Below are positions 24,871 to 32,309 of a DNA stretch of 32,309 nucleotides, in pieces. The DNA is from Sulfobacillus benefaciens (GTDB lineage: Bacteria > Bacillota > Sulfobacillia > Sulfobacillales > Sulfobacillaceae). Both the position numbers and the translations under genes were made by a program. How positions within the stretch are numbered: the first letter of the stretch is position 1; each line of letters starts with the position of its first letter. The stretch is from positions 1 through 32,309 of the forward strand of contig PXYT01000042.1 in the NCBI GenBank assembly GCA_003023725.1. The letters are read 5' to 3'. The notes below the pieces were generated by a model. It was not told the origin of the DNA. It made no database searches and worked only from the letters and a program-made list of their open reading frames with translations.

Positions 24871-25637
24871 TACAGTACCTCCCACGATGTAGGGCCTGGC
24901 ATTCAAAAGGATCGTAGCATAGCAGGTTCCGTCAATTCACTCCAGGAATCCTCAGCCAAGCGTCCGTTGGCATAATACTATGCAAACCCACTATCCAGTC
25001 CGTTACGGTACTATCTCCAGACTGCGGATTCCAAACGGCGTCGATATGCGTCCCAGCGGTCTGCCACGGCAGAAAAAATTTCCTTAATGGACATTTCGGT
25101 CCATCTCAAAATCCACATATGTTATTTTCCCATGTACCGCACCATCATAGCGTCCCCGCACCCTCGGGAACCTCGCAGCGATCGAATAACCCGAAATCGT
25201 TATTTCCACTCGCCTCTATGAATTCACACGCCTTGATCCTTACCACAAGAATCACGGTGCACATCTCTCGCGTCAGCAATAGGCCTGCAAGTGAGCATCG
25301 ATTTGAGTTTACCGGACGTGCGCAAGGAATTCACCACCTTCCAGGGATTCCTACCTCCCGCTCAAGAATCGAACGCCCTGGCCCACAACAACTCCTCAAT
25401 CACTTGGCCCCTTTCTTGCCTTCTGTGCAATAACCCGTAGATATAGGATATTTTTTGATCGTTTAACTTCTGGCAAGACAAGAGGTTTGTCATTTCCCTT
25501 GGATGCAACCCTTAGAAGGAAAGTCCGACTGGGCCAAGGTTTAGACCAGTCAGAGAAATGACGCTCAAATATATAAGTAGTGTAAAATAGAAACGGTTAG
25601 TGTCATTGGACAACACGGCAGAAAGAGGGGATTCTTC
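24871..25637. other. Divergent intergenic region
   Basis: About 770 bases between the acetyltransferase and the aldo/keto reductase, with no supported gene. The right end has an inverted repeat, GACTGG (25527-25532) with CCAGTC (25546-25551), 13-base spacer. AT-rich TATATAAG and GTAAAAT follow near 25568-25585 and could be the aldo/keto reductase -10 region. Confidence 0.4.
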
Positions 25638-26618
25638 GTGCAGTATGTCAAGCTTGGCCATACCGGTCTTGACGTGTCTCGTATTTGTCTGGGATGCATG
25701 AGTTACGGGGTTCCGGAGCGTGGAGCTCATCAGTGGGTTCTGGACGAGGAACACAGCCGTCCCTTCATTAAAAGAGCGTTGGAGTTGGGAATTAACTTTT
25801 TCGACACAGCCAACGTCTATTCCGACGGAACCAGTGAAGAAATTGTGGGCCGTGCCCTGAAAGAATATGCCCGCCGCGATGAAATTGTCATTGCCACCAA
25901 GGTCCATGGGCGCATGCATCCGGGGCCGAACGGCGCAGGGTTATCACGCAAATCCATTATGACAGAAATTGACAATAGCCTAAGACGCCTCGGTACCGAT
26001 TACGTCGACCTGTACCAAATACATCGGTGGGACTACGATACACCCATAGAGGAGACCCTGGAAGCTTTGAACGATGTGATCAAAGCGGGGAAAGTCCGGT
26101 ATATTGGCGCCTCTTCGATGTACGCTTGGCAATTCCTCAAAGCGTTACATATTTCGGAGAAACACGGCTGGGCCCGCTTTGTGTCGATGCAGAACTATCT
26201 TAATCTCCTGTACCGCGAAGAGGAACGGGAAATGCTGCCATTGTGTAAGGAAGAAGGCATTGGCGTGATTCCATGGAGCCCTTTGGCGCGCGGCAGACTG
26301 ACCCGCAATTGGGATGAAAAGACCATTCGGTCCGAAACGGATGAATTTGGTAAGAAGCTTTACGCTTCGACAGAATCCACCGACAAAGAAATCGTGCAAC
26401 GGGTAGGAGAAGTGGCAGCCCACCACGGAGTTCCGTACGCCCAAATCGCCTTAGCCTGGGTTCTCCAGAAAGATGAGGTCACCGCCCCAATCATTGGCGC
26501 TACCAAGATGAATCATCTCGATGATAGCGTTCAAGCCCTTTCCATCCGGTTAACTCCGGAAGAGGTCGATTTTTTGGAGGAGCCCTATGTTCCTCATCCC
26601 GTGCTGGGTTTCCACTAA
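25638..26618 (+). CDS. Aldo/keto reductase
   Basis: A 326-residue NADPH-dependent (beta/alpha)8 oxidoreductase. The tetrad is visible: Asp and Tyr in NFFDTANVYSDGTSEEIVGR, Lys in IVIATKVHG, His in LYQIHRWDYD. The cofactor end is VIPWSPLARGRLTRNWDEKT and IIGATKMNHLDDSV. It belongs to the single-domain YhdN/voltage-channel-beta-like branch that reduces aldehydes and methylglyoxal-type carbonyls. The start is GTG at 25638 after AGAGGGG. Monocistronic. Its upstream inverted repeat at 25527-25551 may be a regulator site. The specific substrate is unknown. Confidence 0.94.
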   Translation: MQYVKLGHTGLDVSRICLGCMSYGVPERGAHQWVLDEEHSRPFIKRALELGINFFDTANVYSDGTSEEIVGRALKEYARRDEIVIATKVHGRMHPGPNGAGLSRKSIMTEIDNSLRRLGTDYVDLYQIHRWDYDTPIEETLEALNDVIKAGKVRYIGASSMYAWQFLKALHISEKHGWARFVSMQNYLNLLYREEEREMLPLCKEEGIGVIPWSPLARGRLTRNWDEKTIRSETDEFGKKLYASTESTDKEIVQRVGEVAAHHGVPYAQIALAWVLQKDEVTAPIIGATKMNHLDDSVQALSIRLTPEEVDFLEEPYVPHPVLGFH

Positions 26619-26681
26619 GGGCCGTACGCGCGAGATTACGGAACAAGAAAATAACATGTCCATCATAGTCATTACCTTTGA

Positions 26682-26726
26682 CGCCCCTAAAGCCGCGATG
26701 ACAAAAAATTCGCGACTTTAGGGGCG
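26682..26726. repeat. Long hairpin after the aldo/keto reductase gene
   Basis: CGCCCCTAAAGCCGCG (26682-26697) pairs with CGCGACTTTAGGGGCG (26711-26726): 15 of 16 bp, 13-base loop with a run of A. No T-run follows on the plus strand, and only the loop is T-rich on the minus strand. It may be a terminator of unusual form or a recombination or RNA-structure relic. Confidence 0.6.
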
Positions 26727-27009
26727 AACAAGGTCTAAATCGTGACAGGAAGAGGATGAAGCCTCGAGTCGCAGAACACGGCTCCCCAGCCATCATCCCT
26801 GGTGCCGAATTCCTTGGCCCGGCGAAAGTGCTGCCACAATGTTCATGAGTTCGCGTCTATGACTTCTGGGCACGTCAGGGATCGACCCAATTCCTGTCAA
26901 AATCCAACCTCCTGGACTGCACGTGCCCCCGACGTTGACCGGCATCAATGCATACACTTTTCCATTGATTAATTCCAGGTTATTTGCTAGCCCCCTATGA
27001 CACTTTGGC
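26727..27009. other. Gap downstream of tatA
   Basis: About 280 bases, with the ORFs at 26500-27068 on the minus strand judged to be chance. No T-rich terminator of tatA was found. Confidence 0.35.
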
Positions 27010-27276
27010 TTACTTGGCATCATTCTTGGTATCGGGTTTGGTTGCAAAGCCTTGCGGAATCTCGCCACTCATCAACGTCGCTTGCGGCATATTCCCCTCT
27101 TGACGGGAAGCGGACTGAACAGAATTGTCTTTTGCCCCACTGAGTGCATCCCGAAATCCGCGCAAAGCCTGTCCTAAACCGGACCCCAGGTCCGGCAGCC
27201 GTTTGGGTCCAAAAATCAGCAAAACCACGATGCCTAAAACAATTAAATGCTCTGGACTCAGTAAATCATCGAACAT
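27010..27276 (-). CDS. tatA: Twin-arginine translocase subunit TatA/E
   Basis: An 88-residue protein with the TatA layout: one N-terminal TM segment (LIVLGIVVLLIFGPKRLPDL) ending in the conserved FGP hinge, then the amphipathic helix GSGLGQALRGFRDAL and a polar unstructured tail. The start ATG 27276 follows AGAGGAGA. TatA multimers form the pore that exports folded, often cofactor-containing proteins after recognition by TatBC. It lies 24 bases after the TorD-family chaperone gene, so both are likely cotranscribed. No tatC lies in the window. Confidence 0.93.
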   Translation of the reverse strand: MFDDLLSPEHLIVLGIVVLLIFGPKRLPDLGSGLGQALRGFRDALSGAKDNSVQSASRQEGNMPQATLMSGEIPQGFATKPDTKNDAK

Positions 27277-27300
27277 TGAACACATCTCCTCTCTCAACCG

Positions 27301-27924
27301 TTATGGCATGATTTTTCTGCCCGCCTCCGTCTCCATCATGCGGGTCGCCGTTATCCACGCGAGTCCCCAGCGTCCCAGGGCAGGGTAATAGGGACTGTGG
27401 GCAGATTTCTCGAGACGGCTTAAAAATAACGGAAACCAGCTCTGGATATGTGCCGCGACCAGCGGCCTGATATAGGGAACCTCCGGCAACCGCCATGTGC
27501 TCAATTCCGCCAAGAACGCCCATTCCACACCTGCGTGGTCCGGAGCCACAATGTGGCGAAACGGATGCCATTCCAAACCGCCTTGGTCATACCATCCCAG
27601 CACTTTCCGGGTACTCGGCCCCCACAGCACCGCCGGTGTGTCAAGGTAGCAGGAAGCATAGGGCGGAACATAACGTCCCGGCACTGGCATTTCCAAACAC
27701 TGGTGAAAGTCCTGGATAGCACGCTCCTCGGCAGCATTTCCATCCAGACTTGCGATAAGACTCCGCCACATGTCCCTTAATACCGGTGCCTTTTGTGCCA
27801 ATCTCCCGTGCCATGCTCTTTGTTCATTGGGGTCCAGGTGCACGGGGCCGTATAAGAATCCTGCGGCTACCATATGACATCCCGCCGCCACCTCCTCCGG
27901 AGTCCAAATCATGGCGTCGTTCAT
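27301..27924 (-). CDS. TorD/DmsD-family molybdoenzyme maturation chaperone
   Basis: Start ATG 27924 follows AAAGGGGAG; the frame upstream has no site. The 207-residue all-helical protein shows the family pattern: DFHQCLEMPVPGRYVPPYAS, then LWGPSTRKVLGWYDQGGLEW and IVAPDHAGVEWAFLAELS (the PxDHxGVE core). Such chaperones bind twin-arginine signal peptides of molybdopterin enzymes and hold them until the cofactor is inserted, then hand them to Tat. Its partner enzyme is not in the window, but tatA immediately follows, which fits the function. Confidence 0.85.
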   Translation of the reverse strand: MNDAMIWTPEEVAAGCHMVAAGFLYGPVHLDPNEQRAWHGRLAQKAPVLRDMWRSLIASLDGNAAEERAIQDFHQCLEMPVPGRYVPPYASCYLDTPAVLWGPSTRKVLGWYDQGGLEWHPFRHIVAPDHAGVEWAFLAELSTWRLPEVPYIRPLVAAHIQSWFPLFLSRLEKSAHSPYYPALGRWGLAWITATRMMETEAGRKIMP

Positions 27925-28515
27925 GTTCCGCGCTCCCCTTTCCGCCACATGATGGTTCCTACACCTTTCCAACGTTAAGCCGGGTTTTATAGTGGACGGC
28001 CCCGCCCCCCACGGGGGTCCTCCAAACCTGCAATCCATCCGGCCCGGGGGGACACAACGACTAAGGAGCGGGCCAAAGGGTGACAACAACCGGATTCAGG
28101 GAATATCGCGCATGCGATCTCGGTAACCTTGTGACGATAGGAAATTCCAATCAAATTCACTCCCCACAGTGCGGCCCCACGGAGACGCATATGCGGCCGG
28201 GGGCACCGGAAGGCTGGATGTGCTGGTTTGCCTTTGTTGTTCCCTTCTTTAAGATCTTTCTCTTGGCTCCTTGGGATTCGGATTCTTGTTGCTAAGCATC
28301 CGTTTCCTTGAATCTTCCTCTTTCAATATTTTTCAATATTCCTAAGACGTTGATGCGCAGAGAACATAGCTCACATCCACGGCAGAGCAGAAGATGAGAG
28401 ACGGTTTCTGTCCCATCCCAGAGCCCTCTCTTGGTCAGGGAAGCGACTTCTTTCAACCCATGAACCCGTCGGTTTGCCAGCCAAGAATAGCTTAGACTAC
28501 ACCCGAAAGCATCAT

Positions 28516-28562
28516 AAGGACCGTTCAGTTCGATACCGAGAGAACCGACGGTCCTTTTCTTC
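28516..28562 (+). terminator. Terminator-like hairpin, plus strand
   Basis: AAGGACCG (28516-28523) pairs with CGGTCCTT (28549-28556), with GTTC/GAAC pairing inside, followed by TTCTTC. No plus-strand gene ends here, so it could end a lost gene or an unseen small RNA. Confidence 0.35.
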
Positions 28563-28628
28563 GGGTCCTGGATCGCTCGGCAGGAACTCCGGACCCATTG
28601 CATGGGACAGATATCTTCTCGATGCGGA

Positions 28629-28662
28629 GTCCCTCTGGACCATAGAAGTGGTCCAGAGGGAC
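28629..28662. repeat. Perfect 13-bp inverted repeat
   Basis: GTCCCTCTGGACC (28629-28641) and GGTCCAGAGGGAC (28650-28662) are exact complements around 8 bases, with extra GA/TC pairing beyond a one-base bulge. No T-run follows. Confidence 0.7.
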
Positions 28663-28882
28663 CTCCTGACCGCAATTAGGCGCCAGTCATTTCGATTGGC
28701 ACAGTGTGTCATTGTTCGAACATATCACGAGTCAGACATCCTTAACCAACAAATAGCGACGGTGGAAAAAGAAACGATGCGGGTCCGGATTTCATCTCCA
28801 TGCCCGAAAGCCGCAATAGTTGTCTCTTTAGCCATATCATCGGAACGTGAGCTTCTTGAGCTCGGGTTTGGCTGATCCACAG

Positions 28883-29977
28883 CTAGTCCGAGCTTACTCC
28901 CATTTCCTGCGGCCATAATTGACGGATAAACTGAATAATATGGTCGGTGACCTCGGATGTTGTCGCCATACCGCCCAAATCAGCCGTTTTTATACCGCTC
29001 GAGAGGGTACGGGACACCGCTTGGCTGATGATGGAGCCCGCTTGGGGCAAGCCCAGAAAGTCCACCATCATTTTAGCTGTCAGGATTTGTCCGATGGGGT
29101 TGGCTACTTTTTTCCCCGTCAATTGCGGTGCCGAACCATGCACCGGCTCGAACATCGAAGGATAGCGTTTCGTGGGATTGAGATTGGCAGCCGGTGCCAT
29201 CCCTATCCCGCCCTGAATGGCACCGCCGATATCACTGAGAATGTCGCCGAACAAATTGGTGCCCACCACCACATCCAAGCTGTCTGGATCCGTAATACAC
29301 CGGGCAGCGAGAGCGTCTATGTGCACTAATTCCTGAATGACGTCGGGATAATCTCTGCCGACCAGATGGAATACCTCGTCCCAAAAGGGCATACTGAAAT
29401 TAATCCCGTTGGATTTGGTGGCCGCGACGAGCTTATGACGCCGGGTTCTGGCCAAGTCAAACGCGTAACGCATAATTCGCTCGGTCCCGTAGCGCGTGAA
29501 CACGGAATTTTGCACCACCACTTCTTCAAGGTGCCCTTGCCTCAGACGTCCTCCCATATTGGAATATTCACCTTCGGTGTTTTCCCGTACAATCACAAAA
29601 TCAATATCCCCACTCTGAAAGCGTTTAAGGGGGCCCACAACCCCGGGCAACAGTTGAGTCGGCCGTAAGTTTACATATTGGTCAAATTCCCGTCGAATTG
29701 GCAGCAACAGCCCCCACAACGAAACATGATCCGGAACGGTGGGAAAGCCAATGGCTCCCAGAAAAATCGCATCAAACGGTTTGAGCAATTCAAGGCCATC
29801 TTGGGGCATCATTTTGCCATGCTTTAAGTAATAAGTGCAGCTCCATTCAAACGTTTCATATTGGAACCGAAACTCATGCGATAAGTCTGATAGTGTATCA
29901 AGAACGCGGATGGCCTCCGTGACCACTTCCGGACCAATCCCGTCTCCTGGAATGACAGCAATATTGAACGTATTCAT
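28883..29977 (-). CDS. Tartrate/D-malate dehydrogenase (TtuC/DmlA type)
   Basis: A 364-residue NAD-dependent beta-decarboxylating dehydrogenase. GDGIGPEV is the N-terminal glycine motif. WSCTYYLKHGKMMPQDGLEL, FLGAIGFPTVPDHVSLWGLL and PIRREFDQYVNLRP are the signature of the tartrate dehydrogenase/decarboxylase and D-malate dehydrogenase branch, distinct from LeuB. Metal Asp residues lie in VVVGTNLFGDILSDIGGAIQ, the cofactor loop is FEPVHGSAP. D-malate goes to pyruvate plus CO2, or tartrate to oxaloglycolate or glycerate. Start ATG 29977 follows TAAGGAG. Monocistronic; an EamA exporter gene follows upstream by 480 bases on the same strand. Confidence 0.9.
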   Translation of the reverse strand: MNTFNIAVIPGDGIGPEVVTEAIRVLDTLSDLSHEFRFQYETFEWSCTYYLKHGKMMPQDGLELLKPFDAIFLGAIGFPTVPDHVSLWGLLLPIRREFDQYVNLRPTQLLPGVVGPLKRFQSGDIDFVIVRENTEGEYSNMGGRLRQGHLEEVVVQNSVFTRYGTERIMRYAFDLARTRRHKLVAATKSNGINFSMPFWDEVFHLVGRDYPDVIQELVHIDALAARCITDPDSLDVVVGTNLFGDILSDIGGAIQGGIGMAPAANLNPTKRYPSMFEPVHGSAPQLTGKKVANPIGQILTAKMMVDFLGLPQAGSIISQAVSRTLSSGIKTADLGGMATTSEVTDHIIQFIRQLWPQEMGVSSD

Positions 29978-30460
29978 CGTGCTCCTTAGCGGATTGTGAC
30001 GTGTGAAATCTCCTCACTCCCATCATAATACCCCGCCGGAACAATTCGTCATTCAATTGAATTCCGGCAAGGAAGGATATTTCATGAAATTCCGGAAAAC
30101 CGCGGACCAGCCTAGTCCATCCCAATTCTTGGCCACGGGGCCGAGTGTGCGTTTTCAGTGACTGTCTTGCCGCATCGGCTGCCATGGGTGGGCATTTGCC
30201 AATGGAGACGAGGGCAATTCCAAAGACATGACCCCAAATCCATGGTCTCGACGTGTCTACCTGGCCTTATGCTGGGTTCTTTTGCGACACGCCGAATATG
30301 AGGAGCACCGGGTTCCCGAAAGCAAATTTGAGTTCGTACCCGACGATCCTCCAACCCAAGGTCTTACTATCATCATCGTTTCTTAAAGAAGACACGGAAC
30401 GCACACGGTTAGCAAAAATCCCCGCCTTTTCCCCACTTCTTGATCTTGAGGTCGCATCCT
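29978..30460. other. Gap with no supported gene
   Basis: About 480 bases between the dehydrogenase and EamA genes. Minus ORFs at 29898-30354 lack ribosome sites and domains. Nothing else recognised. Confidence 0.35.
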
Positions 30461-31360
30461 TTATTTGCGTGTCGTCACTCTTTGAAGGATTTCCGTAACA
30501 GCCGCAAAATGGCCTTTTGTGCGAGAAAGAACAAGTCCTGCCATAACCAGCATGCTGGCTATCATGTCCATCGTCGTAAACGGATCGTGAAAAAAGATAA
30601 AGCCCAGGCCATACCCTATCACCGGTGTCAGCAAGAGCCACATGCTGGCTTGGGCCGCACCACGGCGCAATAGCCGGAACCACAACAACATTGCGCCGAT
30701 AGACACGCCCCCCACCAGCCAGCCCAGGGCCCCCCACCACTCAAGGTTCCAGGTGACAATTTTTGGCTCAGCGGGCAGAAACGCAAAAGGCCACAGGAGT
30801 ATGCTCCCCCATATAAGCTGCCATGTATTTATGGTAATGGAGGGCAATGGAACGCGGGCGTGATGAAAATAAATACTGCCTATCGCCATCGCTGTTTGTC
30901 CTCCAATCATAAGGGCGATTCCCCACCAGGGGGTGCGAAATTGCCCCACAGCTTGCCAGGAGCCGATAGCCAATCCCGTGGTCGCTACCACGAATCCTAA
31001 CCACTGGGTGGACAGCACAGTTTTTCTCAACCAGACATGTTCCAAGATTAAAACTAAAAAGGGATTAATGGCGACGAAGAGGTTAAAGAGACCTGCCGAA
31101 ACCACGGTAAGGGCCTCGAACGATGCTCCGAGATAAAGTGTGGTGTTCAAAAAACCTAAAATAGCCAAAGGCCTCATAAAACCTGTTCCGGGCCACGGAT
31201 GTTTACGGAACATGACCAAGGCAATCCATAACAACATCCCCGCCATGCTAAAACGTAGAGAAGCGAGAATTAACGGCGGTCCCGCTTGTAACCCTACTTT
31301 TGTGGCTATCGAGGCTGACGACCATAAGATCGTGTAAATCAAAGCCAGAATGGTGTCCAT
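30461..31360 (-). CDS. EamA-family (drug/metabolite transporter, DMT) permease
   Basis: A 299-residue inner-membrane protein with ten TM segments arranged as two EamA halves. TM1 begins ILALIYTILWSSASIATKVG, and the first half ends WLGFVVATTGLAIGS. The second half starts WWGIALMIGGQTAMAIGSIY and ends with FTTMDMIASMLVMAGLVLS. Such proteins export amino acids, nucleobases or other metabolites; the substrate is not predictable. Start chosen at ATG 31360 (MDTILALIYT), with GAGGA some 14 bases upstream; a TTG at 31387 is an alternative. Divergent from a CGNR zinc-finger gene across 170 bases, which is its likely regulator. Confidence 0.9.
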   Translation of the reverse strand: MDTILALIYTILWSSASIATKVGLQAGPPLILASLRFSMAGMLLWIALVMFRKHPWPGTGFMRPLAILGFLNTTLYLGASFEALTVVSAGLFNLFVAINPFLVLILEHVWLRKTVLSTQWLGFVVATTGLAIGSWQAVGQFRTPWWGIALMIGGQTAMAIGSIYFHHARVPLPSITINTWQLIWGSILLWPFAFLPAEPKIVTWNLEWWGALGWLVGGVSIGAMLLWFRLLRRGAAQASMWLLLTPVIGYGLGFIFFHDPFTTMDMIASMLVMAGLVLSRTKGHFAAVTEILQRVTTRK

Positions 31361-31530
31361 ACCCAGTCTTCTGTCCTCATGAGCCAAGATGTTTCACCGT
31401 ACCTCTCGGCTCCCGCAAGTTTTTATAACCCTAATATGATATGTAATAAGTTATATTCGAAAAAGTCAATGGCATGAGAACATTTAGTTTTATAATAAAG
31501 GGGGGTACGGAAAACGATAGGTGGTATACC
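31361..31530. promoter_or_regulatory. Divergent promoter region of EamA and CGNR genes
   Basis: AT-rich. On the minus strand TTGACT (31469-31464) is a good -35 for the EamA gene, with TTACAT about 18 bases on. On the plus strand TATAAT (31491-31496) is a good -10 for the CGNR gene, with a weak -35. The two -35 regions nearly touch, so one regulator could control both. Confidence 0.45.
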
Positions 31531-32121
31531 ATGAAAAAACCAGCATTTACTAACTTTGGTGATCGCCTAGTGCTGAATTTCACGAACACTGTGCAATATT
31601 TTCGGGGACAGACCGTAGATCTGATCGACTCCCCCAGCGCTGTGATTGCCTGGATCCGGTACATGGAAGAGGTAGGGGAAATTGCAACTGTCCAATACGA
31701 GAGATTGCTTGGTGAAAGTACGTGGGACCTTCCGCTATTGGGAGAATTTCGCCGACGCCTCCGGGAATTTCTGGTGAATAACCCTCCGGATCACATTCAG
31801 CAATTTTCCCCGTATCTGACCAGCGTTATGGCACACTCGCCCTTGATGTTCACCGTCGTGCCGCACGTTGAATCCCTGAATTTTGATCTCGTGCCGATTC
31901 CTCAGCTAGGAGGTGTTCCAGGGCTCCTCGCCCTCCTGTCCTATGACAGTCTGAAGATGATCACAAGCGAGACACTGCTGCGTGTGAAGAAGTGCGAAAA
32001 TCCATCCTGTCTGGCTTATTTTGTTAATAATTCCGGCAAACGCAAATGGTGTTCGATGGAAACCTGTGGCAACCGCCGAAAGAGTTTCAGGCATTACCGC
32101 CGATACCATCACAGAGAATAA
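31531..32121 (+). CDS. CGNR zinc-finger transcriptional regulator (ABATE domain)
   Basis: A 196-residue putative DNA-binding protein. The N-terminal ABATE domain (about 1-140) starts GDRLVLNFTNTVQYFRGQTV. The C-terminal treble-clef-like finger has Cys155, Cys160 (KKCENPSCLAYFVNNSGKRK), Cys174 and Cys179 in the CGNR box (WCSMETCGNRRKSFRHYRR). Start ATG 31531 follows AGGTGG; an in-frame ATG at 31474 has no site. Such proteins are thought to be ligand-responsive regulators often beside transporters. Here the divergent EamA exporter is the evident candidate target. Confidence 0.9.
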   Translation: MKKPAFTNFGDRLVLNFTNTVQYFRGQTVDLIDSPSAVIAWIRYMEEVGEIATVQYERLLGESTWDLPLLGEFRRRLREFLVNNPPDHIQQFSPYLTSVMAHSPLMFTVVPHVESLNFDLVPIPQLGGVPGLLALLSYDSLKMITSETLLRVKKCENPSCLAYFVNNSGKRKWCSMETCGNRRKSFRHYRRYHHRE

Positions 32122-32130
32122 GGCCAGGAA

Positions 32131-32154
32131 ACGGCGGATTATCAAATGCGCCGT
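32131..32154. repeat. Short inverted repeat after the CGNR gene
   Basis: ACGGCG (32131-32136) pairs with CGCCGT (32149-32154), 12-base loop. No T-run on plus; weak TTT on minus. It could be a weak terminator or the end hairpin of the IS605-type element starting at the right edge. Confidence 0.4.
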
Positions 32155-32199
32155 AAAACCCCTTGCTTTAGCTATGGGGATATCAGGCGAAATGTTGGG

Positions 32200-32229
32200 T
32201 TGATCCCAGCCAGATAGTTGCTATATAAT
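32200..32229 (+). promoter_or_regulatory. Promoter of the TnpB-like gene
   Basis: TTGATC (32200-32205) and TATAAT (32224-32229) with an 18-bp spacer; the start codon lies 27 bases beyond. Confidence 0.6.
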
Positions 32230-32255
32230 GTATCTGTAGAAAGAAGGTGGTTCTG

Positions 32256-32309
32256 GTGTACCTGACACAACGCAATCAGATTAAAGGCTTAACGAAAACC
32301 GAATACGAA
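32256..32309 (+). CDS. IS200/IS605-family TnpB (OrfB) transposase-associated nuclease, partial
   Basis: The first 18 codons only: a GTG start at 32256 after AGAAGGTGG, reading MYLTQRNQIKGLTKTEYE. This N-terminus, YLTQ-x-N-x-I-x-GL-x-K-x-EY, matches TnpB/OrfB proteins of IS605/IS1341-type elements, RNA-guided nucleases encoded beside or without TnpA. The rest runs off the window, so completeness cannot be judged. Confidence 0.65.
   Translation, partial: MYLTQRNQIKGLTKTEYE

Larger units (their letters stand above)
27925..28882. other. Gap with two hairpins and no supported gene
   Basis: About 960 bases. Overlapping ORFs on both strands (28292-28916) have no ribosome sites or motifs. Contains a terminator-like hairpin at 28516-28562 and a perfect inverted repeat at 28629-28662. 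No tRNA found despite a GTTCGAAC near 28714. Confidence 0.4.

Noticed and set aside
28700-28740. Possible tRNA T-arm (GTTCGAAC)
   Set aside because: No acceptor stem, D-arm or anticodon arm could be folded around it.
28474-28875. 133-residue plus-strand ORF
   Set aside because: Contains the 28516-28662 hairpins, lacks a ribosome site, no domain recognised.
29898-30354. Minus-strand ORFs upstream of the tartrate/D-malate dehydrogenase
   Set aside because: No ribosome site or motif; overlapping frames; one is a shadow of the dehydrogenase 5' end.
1-32309. CRISPR array, rRNA or defence system
   Set aside because: No regular direct repeats with spacers, no rRNA-like sequence and no recognised Cas, restriction or toxin-antitoxin genes were seen by eye.

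Overview
The window looks like an accessory, partly decayed stretch of a chromosome or large plasmid from an acidophilic, metal- and sulfur-exposed Bacillota, probably Sulfobacillus-like. That assignment is inference: it rests on middling GC, strong GGAGG-type ribosome sites, a mercuric reductase with two N-terminal metal-binding domains, a sulfur-dioxygenase-like gene, a DUF2249 protein and several one-gene/one-regulator pairs. No rRNA, tRNA or CRISPR array was seen.

Layout. 1-1400 (minus): a degraded helix-turn-helix gene, a 5'-truncated TraD-like mobilisation protein and, upstream, a complete ferredoxin with a strong terminator. 1849-2600: relics, including a frameshifted gene of unknown family. 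2968-6653: an MFS exporter divergent from an ArsR regulator; a convergent sulfur-dioxygenase-type metallo-hydrolase interrupted by one in-frame TGA at its conserved Cys codon; and a DUF2249 protein. 6979-8295: two unrecognised genes, one extremely tryptophan-rich. 8563-11030: merA followed by a CmtR-like ArsR regulator, on the same strand. 11895-15026: a MarR/DHA2-exporter/two small membrane protein operon. 15133-15231: nested inverted repeats that look like a structured RNA. 15917-17803: a large GT-C-type membrane protein. 18343-21497 (minus): a coupled pair of unknown ORFs, a lipoprotein, a VKOR-family protein and an RpoD-like sigma factor. 21841-24870 (minus): a ligand-domain gene fragment, an isocitrate dehydrogenase variant, a DHFR/RibD-like reductase and a GNAT acetyltransferase. 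25638-27924: an aldo/keto reductase and a TorD-chaperone/TatA pair without a visible molybdoenzyme. 28883-32121: a tartrate/D-malate-type dehydrogenase, an EamA exporter and a divergent CGNR zinc-finger regulator. The right edge cuts an IS605-type TnpB gene just after its start.

Functional reading: the intact genes are mostly detoxification or export modules, each beside its own regulator (ArsR/MFS, CmtR-like/MerA, MarR/DHA2, CGNR/EamA). They are separated by long intergenic stretches holding decayed genes, hairpins and operator-like palindromes. The most unusual signal is the sulfur dioxygenase. Conserved family sequence continues in frame for 59 codons after the TGA, and a hairpin with a GGTCG loop lies 20 nt downstream, the geometry expected of a bacterial SECIS. 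However, a lost metal-ligand His just upstream points equally to decay.
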